Below are positions 11,146-21,800 of a stretch of DNA of 64,000 nt, in pieces (position 1 is the stretch's first letter; the number at the start of each line of letters is the position of its first letter). The translations under genes were made by a program, and so were the position numbers. Source of the stretch: Nymphalis io. Lineage: Eukaryota; Arthropoda; Insecta; Lepidoptera; Nymphalidae. The stretch is from positions 9,369,377-9,433,376 of the forward strand of contig NC_065902.1 of NCBI RefSeq assembly GCF_905147045.1, given 5' to 3'. The notes below the pieces were generated by a model. The model had not been told where the DNA came from. It was given only the letters and a program-made list of their open reading frames with translations, and made no database searches.

Positions 11146-11875
11146 AAAAAAACCAACAGAACAAAATTTATTACGTTTTTATTTGAATTTTCTAATATAA
11201 TCAAATATTTTCGTCGCCATTTTTAAAATAACTATGTATTTTATTACATACGCGAATGACATCACTTCATGTGATGACATCAAACAAATCCATTCGCTAA
11301 TTCTATAAAATAGAATGTATTGTTTCGTTCTGGTTCGAAACGAGATTAAGGATTTACATACAAAAAGAGTATGTTTTGCATCGAAATAAAAGAAGTTCTA
11401 ACTTACCCTACAATGGTAATATTATTCACAAATACAATAATCGTACTCTATATAATATTATACAATATATATACAAACGCAACACTCTTAATCAATTATA
11501 TATAAAATATTCCAAGATTTGTATAGATATTATTGCGTAAATATTTGAAAAAACACAGTTTTAACATTTCTTTAACATTAAAGTTATTTATTATTATTAT
11601 TATTTCTATTTTTTTTCATCAATTTCACCTTCGAAACGGATTCAATTTCCACAAGCAAAAAAATTTAGTAACATTAATATATACATTATACATTCAATAG
11701 CTATTGCGACATTTATATTATAAAAAAATAATATAAAGTGATTAATAAGAACAAACCAATTAAACAATCTAGAACAATATCCCCTAATGTCCGATTCTAT
11801 TGAAATAACAACATGTATCAGAGACAAATATGTAAAGAGTGTGTTTCCTTTGGCGGATAAATAAAAAAATATCGA
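11146..11875. other. AT-rich non-coding sequence
   Basis: No gene or recognisable repeat. It includes an imperfect (TTA)n stretch around 11588-11605. Confidence 0.45.
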
Positions 11876-11879
11876 ACGT

Positions 11880-12010
11880 TGGTCGCGATCCTATTCCCGG
11901 CCAATCAAAACAGGAGCTGTAAACATTTTATTACGTTACAGCGAAGCAATCTCCGCACGATCTAAGGCCTTTGTGCTTTCATATTCACAGCATTGACAGT
12001 CGAAGATATA
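11880..12010. other. repeat-free, moderately GC-rich segment
   Basis: It contains CCAATCAAAACAGGAGCTG and little low-complexity sequence. It matches none of the repeat families here and shows no open frame. It may be conserved non-coding DNA, which the sequence alone cannot show. Confidence 0.25.
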
Positions 12011-12279
12011 GGGCTGTTACAACCTAATTATAACATATAAATAATATTAAAAGCTGTTTTTATTGTTTAATTAAAATTGTATAGCCTTTAAGAGATAATC
12101 ATTGTTAAGAAAACTTTCTATATTATCGTATCTGAGACAAAGTGGTCTCTTATAAAATATTTCTTGACCGACGGAAATTTGGAAACATTATCTGTTGCTT
12201 GGAAGAGGTTCAGGATTGGTTTATATTCCTGAGAATAATTAAACTATTATTAAGTATACTAAAAGTAACTAAAAATATG

Positions 12280-12356
12280 TACAGTACAGTACAGTAACAG
12301 CCTGTTAATGTCCCACTGCTGGGCTAAGGCCTCCTCTCCCTTTTGAGGAGAAGGTT
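12280..12356 (-). repeat. SINE-B 3' fragment with expanded tail
   Basis: Only the last 70 bp of SINE-B remain, with the tail expanded to about three TACAG units on the plus strand. It abuts a Helitron-like fragment. Confidence 0.88.
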
Positions 12357-12384
12357 ATTTATTAAGGTTAAGGGAAAAATATGT

Positions 12385-12490
12385 CTTTACTAAAATTATA
12401 AATGCGAATGTGAATCGGTTACGCTTCACGGCTAAATCACTGAACTGATTTTGATGAAATTCGGCAAGAACAGCAAGCTTAAACCCCGAG
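12385..12490 (+). mobile_element. Helitron-like 5' fragment
   Basis: 'aaattataaatgcgaatgtg', then 'cacggctaaatcactgaac' and 'gattttgatgaaattcggc', match the 5' portion of the common Lepidoptera Helitron-type repeat also seen from 59272. Both termini are missing. Confidence 0.5.
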
Positions 12491-12495
12491 GAACG

Positions 12496-12775
12496 TAGCA
12501 GGGTTAACACGCCCGTCTGGGTAGTTACCACGTAATCATTAGATATTCCACCGCTAAACAGCAATAGTAATGTTGCGTTAGCGAAAGTTGAGTGGGCCAG
12601 TGTAACTATAGGCACAAGGGACATAACATCTTCGTTTCCAAAGTTGGTGGCGCATTGGCGATATAAAAAATGGATAATATTTCTTGCATCGCCAATGTCT
12701 ATGGGCTATAATGACCATTTAACATCAGGTGGCCCATTTGCCTGTCCGCCTACCTATATAACATAATAGATAGTA
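12496..12775 (+). repeat. SINE-A, near full length
   Basis: A sense SINE-A from 'cgcccgtctgggta' to 'ggcccatttgcctgtccgcctacc'. It lacks the first ~20 bp and has several small changes in the middle. Confidence 0.85.
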
Positions 12776-12804
12776 AAAGAGTACCGTCTCGTCGAATTAA
12801 AAAA

Positions 12805-12880
12805 GTGGGAGAATTGAGAGTACATCTATGTTTGCACACTTGTGCACTGTAATTAAAAATCTCCTGCGTAACCTGATATC
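12805..12880 (+). repeat. SINE-C internal fragment
   Basis: 'gagagtacatctatgtttgc' and 'cttgtgcactgtaatt' match the SINE-C middle. Head and tail are lost. Confidence 0.6.
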
Positions 12881-13494
12881 TTAAATAAGAACTCACAGGA
12901 TCAAGATTGAACCTGCAACATTTATGTCATTCCGGGCCTAGAATAGCGAACAATTTAAAATACTGATTATGTTTTGCAATGGAATTTTTAGAAACATTTC
13001 TTGAGACGTCGAACAATTCTGTCATCGAATCGAAAAACATTCTACATACAGTGTCCCGTTATAATTTTATATTGTTTAAATGATTAAAGAACATCTGTGC
13101 ACATAATGATATGTCGTTTAATTGTGATGAAACCAGTTAAGGACATCCAGAGTACCTCACATTGCTATTACTGTTAACATGTAATTACGTAAATTTGTTT
13201 CAAGCGTAAGTCTTTTTTTTTTCTTTTTAAGAGATCAAAATAATATTGTGACTTGTGTTATTTATTTTTATGATACATCAAATAAATAAAATAATTAGGT
13301 GTAATACATAAGTAAGTATTTATAAAAGTAAAAAAAATCAATTAATTTTTCTTTATTTTTATTATGTATTATTATTATATTTAATATAATGAATTATTTG
13401 TCGGTCTGTAGTATTTATTTCCGGTAATAGATTTTGACGATTGATTGCAAGTTTAACCCTTCTATATTGAATAAATGATGATGTTTATAACTTG

Positions 13495-13566
13495 TGCTCA
13501 GTGGCGTGCCATTGGAGAAGCCTATGGCCAGCAGTGGACGACGAAGGGTTGATGATGTATGTATGT
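13495..13566 (+). mobile_element. RTE LINE 3' fragment with 17-bp TSD
   Basis: Positions 13496-13552 encode the RTE C-terminal residues AQWRAIGEAYGQQWTTKG and a stop, followed by a TGATG(TATG)n tail. The 17-bp sequence ATGATGTTTATAACTTG is repeated exactly at 13478-13494 and 13567-13583. It is a very short target-primed insertion of an RTE transcript end. Confidence 0.92.
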
Positions 13567-13584
13567 ATGATGTTTATAACTTGA

Positions 13585-14120
13585 AGAAAATTGTTCCAAC
13601 AAAACCCCAGAAGGTAAATTAAAACAGACGGATAAATAAGAGGTTAACGTACTCTTTTATCATTAAACATATATATACATAAAAGGGAATTTATGTTATA
13701 TAATAATGTAAATACGAAAAGCTTGTAACAGTTAAGTAATATTCATATACAATTCCAATTGTTTTTTTTATTTAGTAAGTAAGTGTACGTAGTTAATGTA
13801 AATCGTAACTTTCAACTTAAATTATTAAATATTTCTGATAAGGAACCCTAAGAGATGAAACATTTGAAAACCATTTATAGCTTGTCTTGTAATTTTATAA
13901 AGTTATTTAATTGCGATTTAAAAAACGACGACATTGCTTAATATTAAAAAAAAACGAAACGTATTTAACTTACTTTATTGAATAAGTTTTAATAGGTATG
14001 AAATAGATGTTAATTATTTTTTTATGGCAACACAAATTCGGATCTGGTATGGTAAACCATTTTTGTAATGAAAGTTCTTAAACAGCTGTAGCTGTATTTT
14101 GAGACGACGAATTTAAGGAG
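13585..14120. other. AT-rich non-coding sequence
   Basis: No gene, repeat family member or structured motif could be recognised. Confidence 0.45.
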
Positions 14121-14137
14121 GACTTTTATTTTATACA

Positions 14138-14338
14138 TCTCGTGCTTTACGGTGAAGGAAAACATCGCGAGGTAACCTGCATGTGTCTAATTTCACTGAA
14201 ATTCTGCCACATGTGTATTCTACCAACCCGCATTGGAGCAGCGTGGTGGAATAATATCCAAACCTTCTCCTCAAAAAGGGAGAAGAGGCCTTTAGCCCAG
14301 CAGTGGGACATGCAAACGTTGTTACGGTACGGTAACGG
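14138..14338 (+). repeat. SINE-B, 5'-truncated
   Basis: It starts at 'tctcgtgctttacggtg' and runs to 'agcccagcagtgggac', then a tail of TACGG units instead of TACTG. The flanks TTTTATTTTATACA (14124-14137) and TTTTATTTTTTACA (14339-14352) match at 13 of 14 positions, a probable TSD. A 100-codon frame here is repeat read-through. Confidence 0.88.
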
Positions 14339-14352
14339 TTTTATTTTTTACA

Positions 14353-14577
14353 TGGTGGTATGGCGTTATGTCACGCCCCTCTGGATAGATACCACACATG
14401 GAGAGTGTATACTTATTCTACAGCCAAAGAGGAATATGTGGTAGAAGTGTGTTGTGGTTTGAAGGGTGAGTGAGCTAGTGTAACTATAGAGACTTTGTAC
14501 TTAAAGTCCAATGTCTATGAGCGTTGGTAACCACTTACCGTCAAGTCATTTGTCTGCCTGCCTGTTTAATAAAAATT
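14353..14577 (+). repeat. SINE-A, degraded
   Basis: Recognisable SINE-A blocks include 'gtttgaagggtgagtgagc', 'ccaatgtctatgagcgttgg' and 'accacttaccgtcaag'. The 5' end and the middle are heavily altered or deleted. Confidence 0.75.
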
Positions 14578-14717
14578 AAAATGGTCTGAGGAATTAGTTA
14601 TCTTCCAACAAATACAGTTTCACATTTATTCATTTAGCCTAAAACGTCCAGTCCAGTCGTCTATATTTAAAACCTGGAAAATATAATCACTCCTAATTTG
14701 AGTAATCGTAAATTAAT

Positions 14718-14850
14718 AAACTAATTTTATAAATGCCAAAGCGAATTTGTCAATTTGTTTGTTTGTTACGCTCACAGGTTTTATCTGTTCAACCGACCAT
14801 CATAATATTTTCATAGTTCACAGTTGTGATATCCTAACAATAATTGCTCA
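14718..14850 (+). mobile_element. Helitron-like 5' fragment, degraded
   Basis: 'aattttataaatgccaaag', 'tttgtttgtttgttacgc' and the following 'caaccgaccatcataatatttt' resemble the 5' part of the Helitron-type repeat from 59272. No terminus is intact. Confidence 0.4.
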
Positions 14851-15304
14851 TGATTAGATTGAATATATGATGAGGCGGATAATTGAGAGGACTATTCAAC
14901 TTTCTGGATTATATGCTTCGTAGTATATAATTAGATTTTTTATTATTTTCAATTTGTGTGCATATTTAATTTTGTTTCTATATATGCGTCATCGTTGTCT
15001 GATATATAAAGCTATTGTTATTAGTAAAAATAATCTATTTTGAAAAGAAAATTTTTACTTTTAAATTAACCTTTAATTGTTTATCATCGTATTTACTTAC
15101 ATAAGTATTATAGGTGTTAGGTTAACACGCACGTATCTTATTAGTATATAGTATGTAAATAGTGTATTGCGGGTCACGCGTCCCATTGTTAACATATTAG
15201 AAATACACCTTCTTCTTCTTCTTCTTTCTTTTCTTTCTTATCTTGACTATCTTTTATTTATCTAACTCGCGACTCCCTAAAGTATAATTTACGCCTCAAA
15301 CATT

Positions 15305-15308
<4 letters not shown>

Positions 15309-15354
<46 letters not shown>
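15309..15354. repeat. (AT)23 microsatellite
   Basis: An uninterrupted AT dinucleotide run of 46 bp. The length is likely polymorphic and may be mis-assembled. Confidence 0.95.
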
Positions 15355-15358
<4 letters not shown>

Positions 15359-15424
15359 TCGATATTATTGACATTTCATTGAATACCGCTTTTTGTTATT
15401 ATAAAAAAAAGTTATAATTTCTAA

Positions 15425-15665
15425 TTAAAAATTAATCGTCGACAGCCCTAGAGCCGCTAACATGCAGTAGCCGGCTATCGAGTCGCCTTATTAATAAACA
15501 TGCGCTAACAATAAATAATTGTTTATAATGAACTTTATAATATATTAGTGCAGATACTTCATTATCTCGCGGTCGGCACGCACACACTTGCTGTGTTTCA
15601 CGCAAGGATGCAAGCTTCGGTGATGGATCAGTTATTTATCGATATCGATAAAATCAACAACAATA
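15425..15665. promoter_or_regulatory. candidate regulatory island with paired DRE motifs
   Basis: Repeat-free sequence that is richer in GC and CpG than its surroundings. It contains the perfect 18-bp palindrome TTTATCGATATCGATAAA at 15635-15652, which holds two overlapping TATCGATA octamers. In Drosophila, TATCGATA is the DREF element and clustered CGATA is bound by BEAF-32. Transfer of that role to this sequence is inference. Confidence 0.35.
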
Positions 15666-15927
15666 ATTATCTTTTCGCTTAAAAACAACTTTTTTCTTGA
15701 CATATCGTTATTATTTAAATATAGAACTTTGTAGACGCCCCACGTTTTTTTTAGTCTGTTAAAAGTTCCAGATTAATTAATATATCGTTGACGCAGCGCT
15801 ACAAAGTGACGCTTGATGTGCGACAAGAAAGATATCACTAATAGTATTGCACGTATTCTTACCAGACGGAATAGAATATCAAGAAGGTCGATGTTCTTAT
15901 TATTTTCTTGTATTTAGTACGGGTAAT

Positions 15928-16092
15928 AAAAAAAGTACGGTAGTATGGTAAATAAGTCTTGGCTGTGCAACATCCGAGAATGGACGGGAATCGCGAGTGC
16001 TGCCGAACTCTTTCGCCACGCGAAGAACAAGAAGGAGTATTCAAAGTTGACTGCCAACCTTTGCTAGTCGGAGTGGCACTCGAAGAAGAAGA
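15928..16092 (+). mobile_element. LINE C-terminal fragment, (GAA)n tail, 12-bp TSD
   Basis: Positions 15957-16067 encode SWLCNIREWTGIASAAELF and continue in frame to TANLC and a stop. This resembles the C-terminal tail of insect non-LTR reverse transcriptases; I cannot place the clade. The 3' end is (GAA)n. The 12-bp sequence AGTACGGGTAAT flanks it at 15916-15927 and 16093-16104. The first ~30 bp of the insert (AAAAAAAGTACGGTAGTATGG) look like filler copied from the target site. Confidence 0.8.
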
Positions 16093-16104
16093 AGTACGGG
16101 TAAT

Positions 16105-17685
16105 GTTTTAAAATACAACCGTTTAAATAAAGTGTTTTACTTGTTTTTAAAACGTTTACACTTATACTTATACACATTAAAACATAATACGTTGTTTACG
16201 AGCCACTAATAATAATGACTTATTTGTATGAATTCTAAATCTTATTGTAAACATATATTGTATGAGTTCTTATTAGAATAAATATCCGTAACCGGATTAT
16301 ATACCGATTGGCCGATATTGAAATGATATTTTACAAACATATTAAATTAACATACTCATTAAAAAACATACTCATTTTAATAATTCCATTTTGTTTTAAA
16401 ATATAATAGTTTTTATAAATTATAATCTTTTATAGTAATCATTTGTATATATTGCGTTGACAATTAAAAAAAATATCGATAATTTAAAAAGATTCAGTAC
16501 ATTACTAGTATGCGCAGGAGCATCGTCGCTCGCATTTTCTTTTATCGACGCATTGATTAATGCGGCTCGATTTGAATAATAATTTTGAGGCACAAACGTT
16601 ATTGTATGATAAATTTAGTGCAAAGTGAGGTCCTGAATTACAATATATAAGGTTGTAAAGTCACTCAGATTTATAAATACGACGATCTTTATAATTTTAT
16701 TATTATAGGCTGTGTTTGTTAATGTCGGACGTCGCGTGTACATTGATCGTTATTTGAAAAACGTTTAAAGCATTACGTTAAGTATGTAGTATATATATAT
16801 AAGTTATATAGTTCAAATATGTCCATTAATAGTCAAAGATATACTTTATTATTTCATTTAATAAGTATGTATATGTATATAGTCAAATAAAAATTCTTAC
16901 CTAATCCACATTGTAGTAAATTGCTGCTAGATGGCGCTACGTTACATTATTCTCGTTTAAAGATCATGTATATTTAAGCAGACAGGGCAACGTATGTGTA
17001 GTGTAGTGAGTAAAATATGTACTAACATACCATAATGTACAGTTATATAACTAAGATTAATAATTAATTCACTTTATTAATTGAAAACAATTGTTTATGT
17101 ATTTTACTATGTTCGAATAAATTAAATAGGATATTTATAGATATGTAGAATGGATTTAGTAACGCACGGTCTTACAATTCTTGCGTGTTTTTTACCTAAA
17201 ATTATTGTGGGATATTCTGTAAAAACAAACTCGAAACTCACCGCAGAAAACGGTCGTGAAATGTCAGAAAGTGATATGCGACATTGACCTTAATAATTAT
17301 AACATTTCAAGAACACACGTATCAAAATAGTATATCACCATAAATCGGTTATCACGTTTCACGGGTGAGTAATGAATTTCGGGGACTTAATATTCGTTCA
17401 TCGTGTGATCGCTAAACTGAAAAGATATTTTATTTATTTAAAACATATCCTGATTAATACATTTCAAAAAAGATTTTATTGTAAAAACCAATAAGAAATG
17501 TAATTAAACGACATTTTGTAAATTACAAAAATAGACAATTACGGCAACAAATATTAATTATTAAATGATTATATGTGTATTAGAATTCATTAATCATTTT
17601 TAACAGTTTGAGGGGCAGTAATTATTATGACGTCTATATGCGTTTACTGTTCTAGAAAGTGTTGACATTTCAATAATCTTCATGA
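16105..17685. other. AT-rich non-coding sequence
   Basis: About 1.6 kb without a gene or member of the window's repeat families. A denser patch around 16500-16640 contains CATCGTCGCTCGCATT but no open frame. Confidence 0.45.
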
Positions 17686-17689
17686 TTCG

Positions 17690-17890
17690 GAACTATTTCG
17701 GCCACGGTAGCCATTGTCAAGGGAGATAAGTGTGACATTATAGTGCACAAGTGAGTGCATTCTTTGTTTCTCTCAAGCGATAGGACGGACAATCCGACAT
17801 GACTGGAAATAATTAAGGCATAGCTTGTGTAACGTGCTTTTTAAGTCATGGGATTGTAAACACTGACAATTTTCAGACTAGGTGTTCTGA
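17690..17890 (-). repeat. SINE-C, degraded, left arm of an inverted pair
   Basis: The reverse complement of the SINE-C 3' half: 'gccattgtcaagggagat', 'acattatagtgcacaagtg' and 'ggacggacaatccgacatgac'. Confidence 0.6.
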
Positions 17891-17899
17891 AGCGACTGT

Positions 17900-18050
17900 T
17901 GTTCCTCCGTCTTTTGTTTCATCGGACATGCTGAATTTCTGTCCTATTAGAGAGAGAGAGGGAGAGAGTGAAATAAATTGTTTATGTTTTTACGCATACT
18001 CTTGTGCACTATAATATCTCTTGAACAGTTGGTTACACCGCAGCCGGACT
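17900..18050 (+). repeat. SINE-C, degraded, right arm of an inverted pair
   Basis: Sense SINE-C is recognisable at 'catactcttgtgcactataat' and 'agttggttacaccgc', with an AG-rich expansion around 17948-17970 in between. Confidence 0.5.
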
Positions 18051-18479
18051 ACATCGTAATATTAAAAACCAAAGACAATATAGTCAATAATTATTATTGA
18101 AAAGTAAAATATAGATATTAATTGCTTTATAAAAATCAACAATACCAGTTATTTTTGAATTCGGTGTTTACAAATAAATCAGGTTTGTTGTCACATGAAA
18201 GAATTCGCACCGAGATGTATAGTCGAAAAGATTCCATTCCAATAACATAAACTATCGTGACATAACATGAGAATTTTAATTGTTCACATATCTTGTATTT
18301 TTATCAACATTAACTTATTAAATGAATATTTATAATATTGGCACGGCCCACAAGTGGCAAAAAGCGTAACTCTTTTGGTTCACGCGGCGCACGCCAGTCG
18401 GCATATTTTTTCTATCACATCTTCAACAATTACAGTAATTTCAGCCATCTTAAACAAAATCTTATCGAATTATACACCT

Positions 18480-18600
18480 AATACTTTCCTCGTTAACCAT
18501 CGTCCATTCGTGAAAACTGTATGAAAATCCGTTCGGTTTTAAGAGTTTATCGCAAATAGACAGACAGATTGACGCAGCGGGCTTTGTTTTATAATTTGTA
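18480..18600 (-). repeat. dispersed Lepidoptera-type repeat fragment
   Basis: 'tgaaaatccgttcggtttta' and 'agacagacagattgacgcagc' read, in reverse, like the 5' part of a common lepidopteran repeat of the Helitron-like type. This is by recall; no terminus is visible. Confidence 0.3.
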
Positions 18601-18689
18601 GTGATGAGTTATTATTATTATTAGGAGGTGTTCTGCGAAAATAAAAATCGAAATAATTCAAGAAGGCTAACAAAAACTTCTTAATCAAC

Positions 18690-18857
18690 ATTTTTTTTAT
18701 ATAGAATAACAAGGCGGAGCATATGGGCCACCTGATGGTAAGTGACCACCAACGCCCATAGACATTGGCATTGTAAGAAATGTTAACCATCGCTTACATC
18801 GCCAATGCGCTACCAACCTTGAAACTAAGATTTTATGTCCCTTGTGCCTGTAATTAA
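18690..18857 (-). repeat. SINE-A, 5'-truncated
   Basis: The T-run to 'cttgtgcctgtaatta' is the reverse complement of the SINE-A 3' half. The 5' half does not resume beyond the LINE at 22372, so this copy was truncated on insertion and not split by the LINE. Confidence 0.85.
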
Positions 18858-18899
18858 CAAAAAAACATTTTACAAAACAATTGTCAATTGTACCTAAAA

Positions 18900-21800
18900 C
18901 CTAAACATAACCTTAAGGTCAAGCAACAAATTAAGTCCTTAATATTTTTTTCCAACAATCATAGGAAAGATATATTCTTTTCCTTGCCCTTATCCCACTA
19001 CGTGGCGGTTGGCACAACGTGTATTTTCCTTCCATTTCTTGTCACTTTCATACACATATCCTTTCTTACGCAATCCATCCACACTTTCATCGGCCTCCCC
19101 TGTCCCCCTTTTTTTTCTCGCAGTGGAAGCTTTCAGAAAGGTACCCGGGTCCCATGGGGGTGGAACCGGCTTACGTGGGATTCTTACCCACTAAAACCAC
19201 TGGTCGCCGTGGAGTACCGGCTTAGAATAGTACTCCCCCAATCTCATCCCGTGGGTGTCGTAAGAGGCGACTGAGGGACGGGGAAAAGGGGGGATGGGCA
19301 GCAGCGTCCCCCCTCCCATAAACATCTTACCCCCTACTGCGCTCGCCAACACGCCTGCCCAGCGCGGCGAGTATGGGCAAACCCCTCCCTTAATGGCAGA
19401 TGCGCCCAAAAAAAGGCCCCCAGTTACCGGCAAGCCCGCTAGGCCCGACCAAGGTAGCGGTCGCGGTATCGGCAGGGCAGGGGGTGCTAAGAATCACCGG
19501 TTCACGGCAGGCTACCGTATAAAACGACTGAAAATGGCAACGTATAATGGACGCTCGATGAGGCTGGACCATCACCTCGCCGAATTAGAAGTAGAGTTAA
19601 GTCATATAAACTGGCATATACTGGGGTTATCTGAAGTCCGAAGACAGGGGGAGGACACGATAACTCTAGAGTCCGGTAACTTACTCTACTTCCGCGAAGG
19701 TGATAACCTCTCCCAGGGTGGTGTCGGTTTTCTAGTCAAAAAGGATCTCATTAGCAGCATTGTGGAAATCAGTAGTGTGTCGAACCGGGTAGCGTACCTT
19801 GTCCTAAAACTTTCCGACAGGTACTCCCTGAAGGTTGTACAGGTATATGCGCCAACTTCGACATACTCTGATGATGTGGTCGAAGCGATGTACGAGGACA
19901 TCGCAAAGGCCCTCAACGACACCTCGAGGGCCCACTACAATGTTGTTATGGGAGACTTTAATGCTAAAGTGGGAGTACAAGATAGCGGTGAATCGAAAGT
20001 CGGACCTTACGGCTTGGGCTGCAGAAATCACAGGGGGCAAATGCTGGTAAACTTTCTCGAAGCGCAGGGGCTTTTTTTGATGAATTCTTTCTTTCAAAAA
20101 AAGCCTCAGAGGAGGTGGACCTGGCGAAGCCCCGATAACGTGACAAGGAACGAGATAGACTTTATCATTTCGAATAAAAGGCACATATTTAGAGATGTTT
20201 CAGTGATCAACAAGTTTAATACCGGAAGTGATCACCGCTTGGTTCGAGGCACTCTAAATATCAACTTAAAAGCCGAAAGATCGAGAATGATGAGGTCTAC
20301 TCTCCGACCTACCATGCTCCAAGCTGCTCAAGGCTCCGAAAAGTTCCAAATGGAACTTCAAAATCAATTCACCGCGTTGGAAACCATAAGCAGCATTGAT
20401 GAGAGAACCGACACGCTGGTCAAAATACTGCAAAACACATCCCGCAAGTGTTTTCCGCCACAGAGAAGAGACAACGCACCAAAACTCTCTGCTGAGACAC
20501 TCGAGCTCATGAGAAAACGACGAGAACTACCATCGTTTTTGTCAGATAAGGCCTTAAACCGAACAATAAAAACGCTGACGCGACGCGATCTCCGACGCTC
20601 CAATACCCGTGCCATCAAGGCTGCGATTGAGCAAAATCGGGGATCGAAAGTGTTCGCTCGCAAGTTTGGGAGGCCGCGTCTGACAAAACTTAAAACTGAA
20701 AATGGTGGGGTCGTTACCTCTAGGCCTGAGATTATCGGAGAAGTAGAGAGGTTTTATGGGCAGTTGTTCTCTTCAAGATCGGATAAACCCGTGGGAATCA
20801 GTATTGATGACCAGCGCGCCCCTCTTATGCGCCATTACTCCGAGGAGCTCCCGGTCGTTGACCAAGGAGAGATTAGGGCGGCTCTAGAACAGCTTAAAAA
20901 CAACAAAGCTCCGGGAGATGACGGAATCACAACAGAGTTGCTTAAGGCAGGCGGGACTCCGGTCCTGAAAGAGCTAGCAAGCCTCTTTAATTCCGTCATC
21001 CAACATGGCAAGACCCCGGAAACGTGGAGCGGGAGTGAGGTGGTACTGTTTTTCAAGAAAGGTGATAAAACCCTCTTGAAAAACTACAGACCAATCTCCC
21101 TCCTGAGTCACGTGTATAAGCTGTTCTCAAGAGTCGTCACGAACCGTCTCGCCAGACGACTTGACGAGTTCCAGCCCCCAGAGCAAGCCGGCTTTCGATC
21201 AGGCTACAGCACCGTGGACCACATCCATACTGTTCGGCAGATTGTGCAGAAGACCGAAGAGTACAATCAGCCGCTGTGTATGGCATTTGTGGACTACGAG
21301 AAAGCCTTCGACTCCATCGAAACCTGGGCAGTGCTCGACTCATTGCAGAGATGTCATATCGATTGGAGATATATCGAGGTACTGAGATGTCTGTACAACG
21401 CCGCTACAATGACTGTCCACATCCAGGACTGTAAGACGAAGGCGATCCAACTGCGCAGAGGGGTGAGACAGGGGGATGTAATATCCCCGAAACTGTTCAC
21501 CAACGCGTTGGAAGACGTTTTCAAAACGCTGGATTGGACTAGGTATGGAGTCAATGTAAACGGCGAGTACATCTCACACCTTCGATTTGCCGACGATATC
21601 GTCATCATAGCAGAGTCGCTGGAACAACTCACCGAAATGCTGCGTAGCCTAGGCGAGTCATCCCGGTGTGTCGGTCTCGGTATGAACTTGGACAAGACCA
21701 AGGTCATGTTCAATAGGCATGTCGTGCCGGGACCGATATACGTCGAGAGGAAACCTCTCGAAGTTGTTAGTGAATATACCTACCTAGGACAGATAATACA

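Noticed and set aside
14142..14444. Frames containing GEGKHREET...CMCLISLKFCHMCILPTR (3429, 14142, 53985)
   Set aside because: They are read-through of SINE-B; same reasoning as for SINE-A.
18888..19274. 128-codon plus-strand frame upstream of the RTE protein, possibly an RTE ORF1
   Set aside because: It starts outside the probable element, is in another frame, is low-complexity (C/T-rich leader) and shows no RNA-binding motif. It is better explained as the 5' leader.
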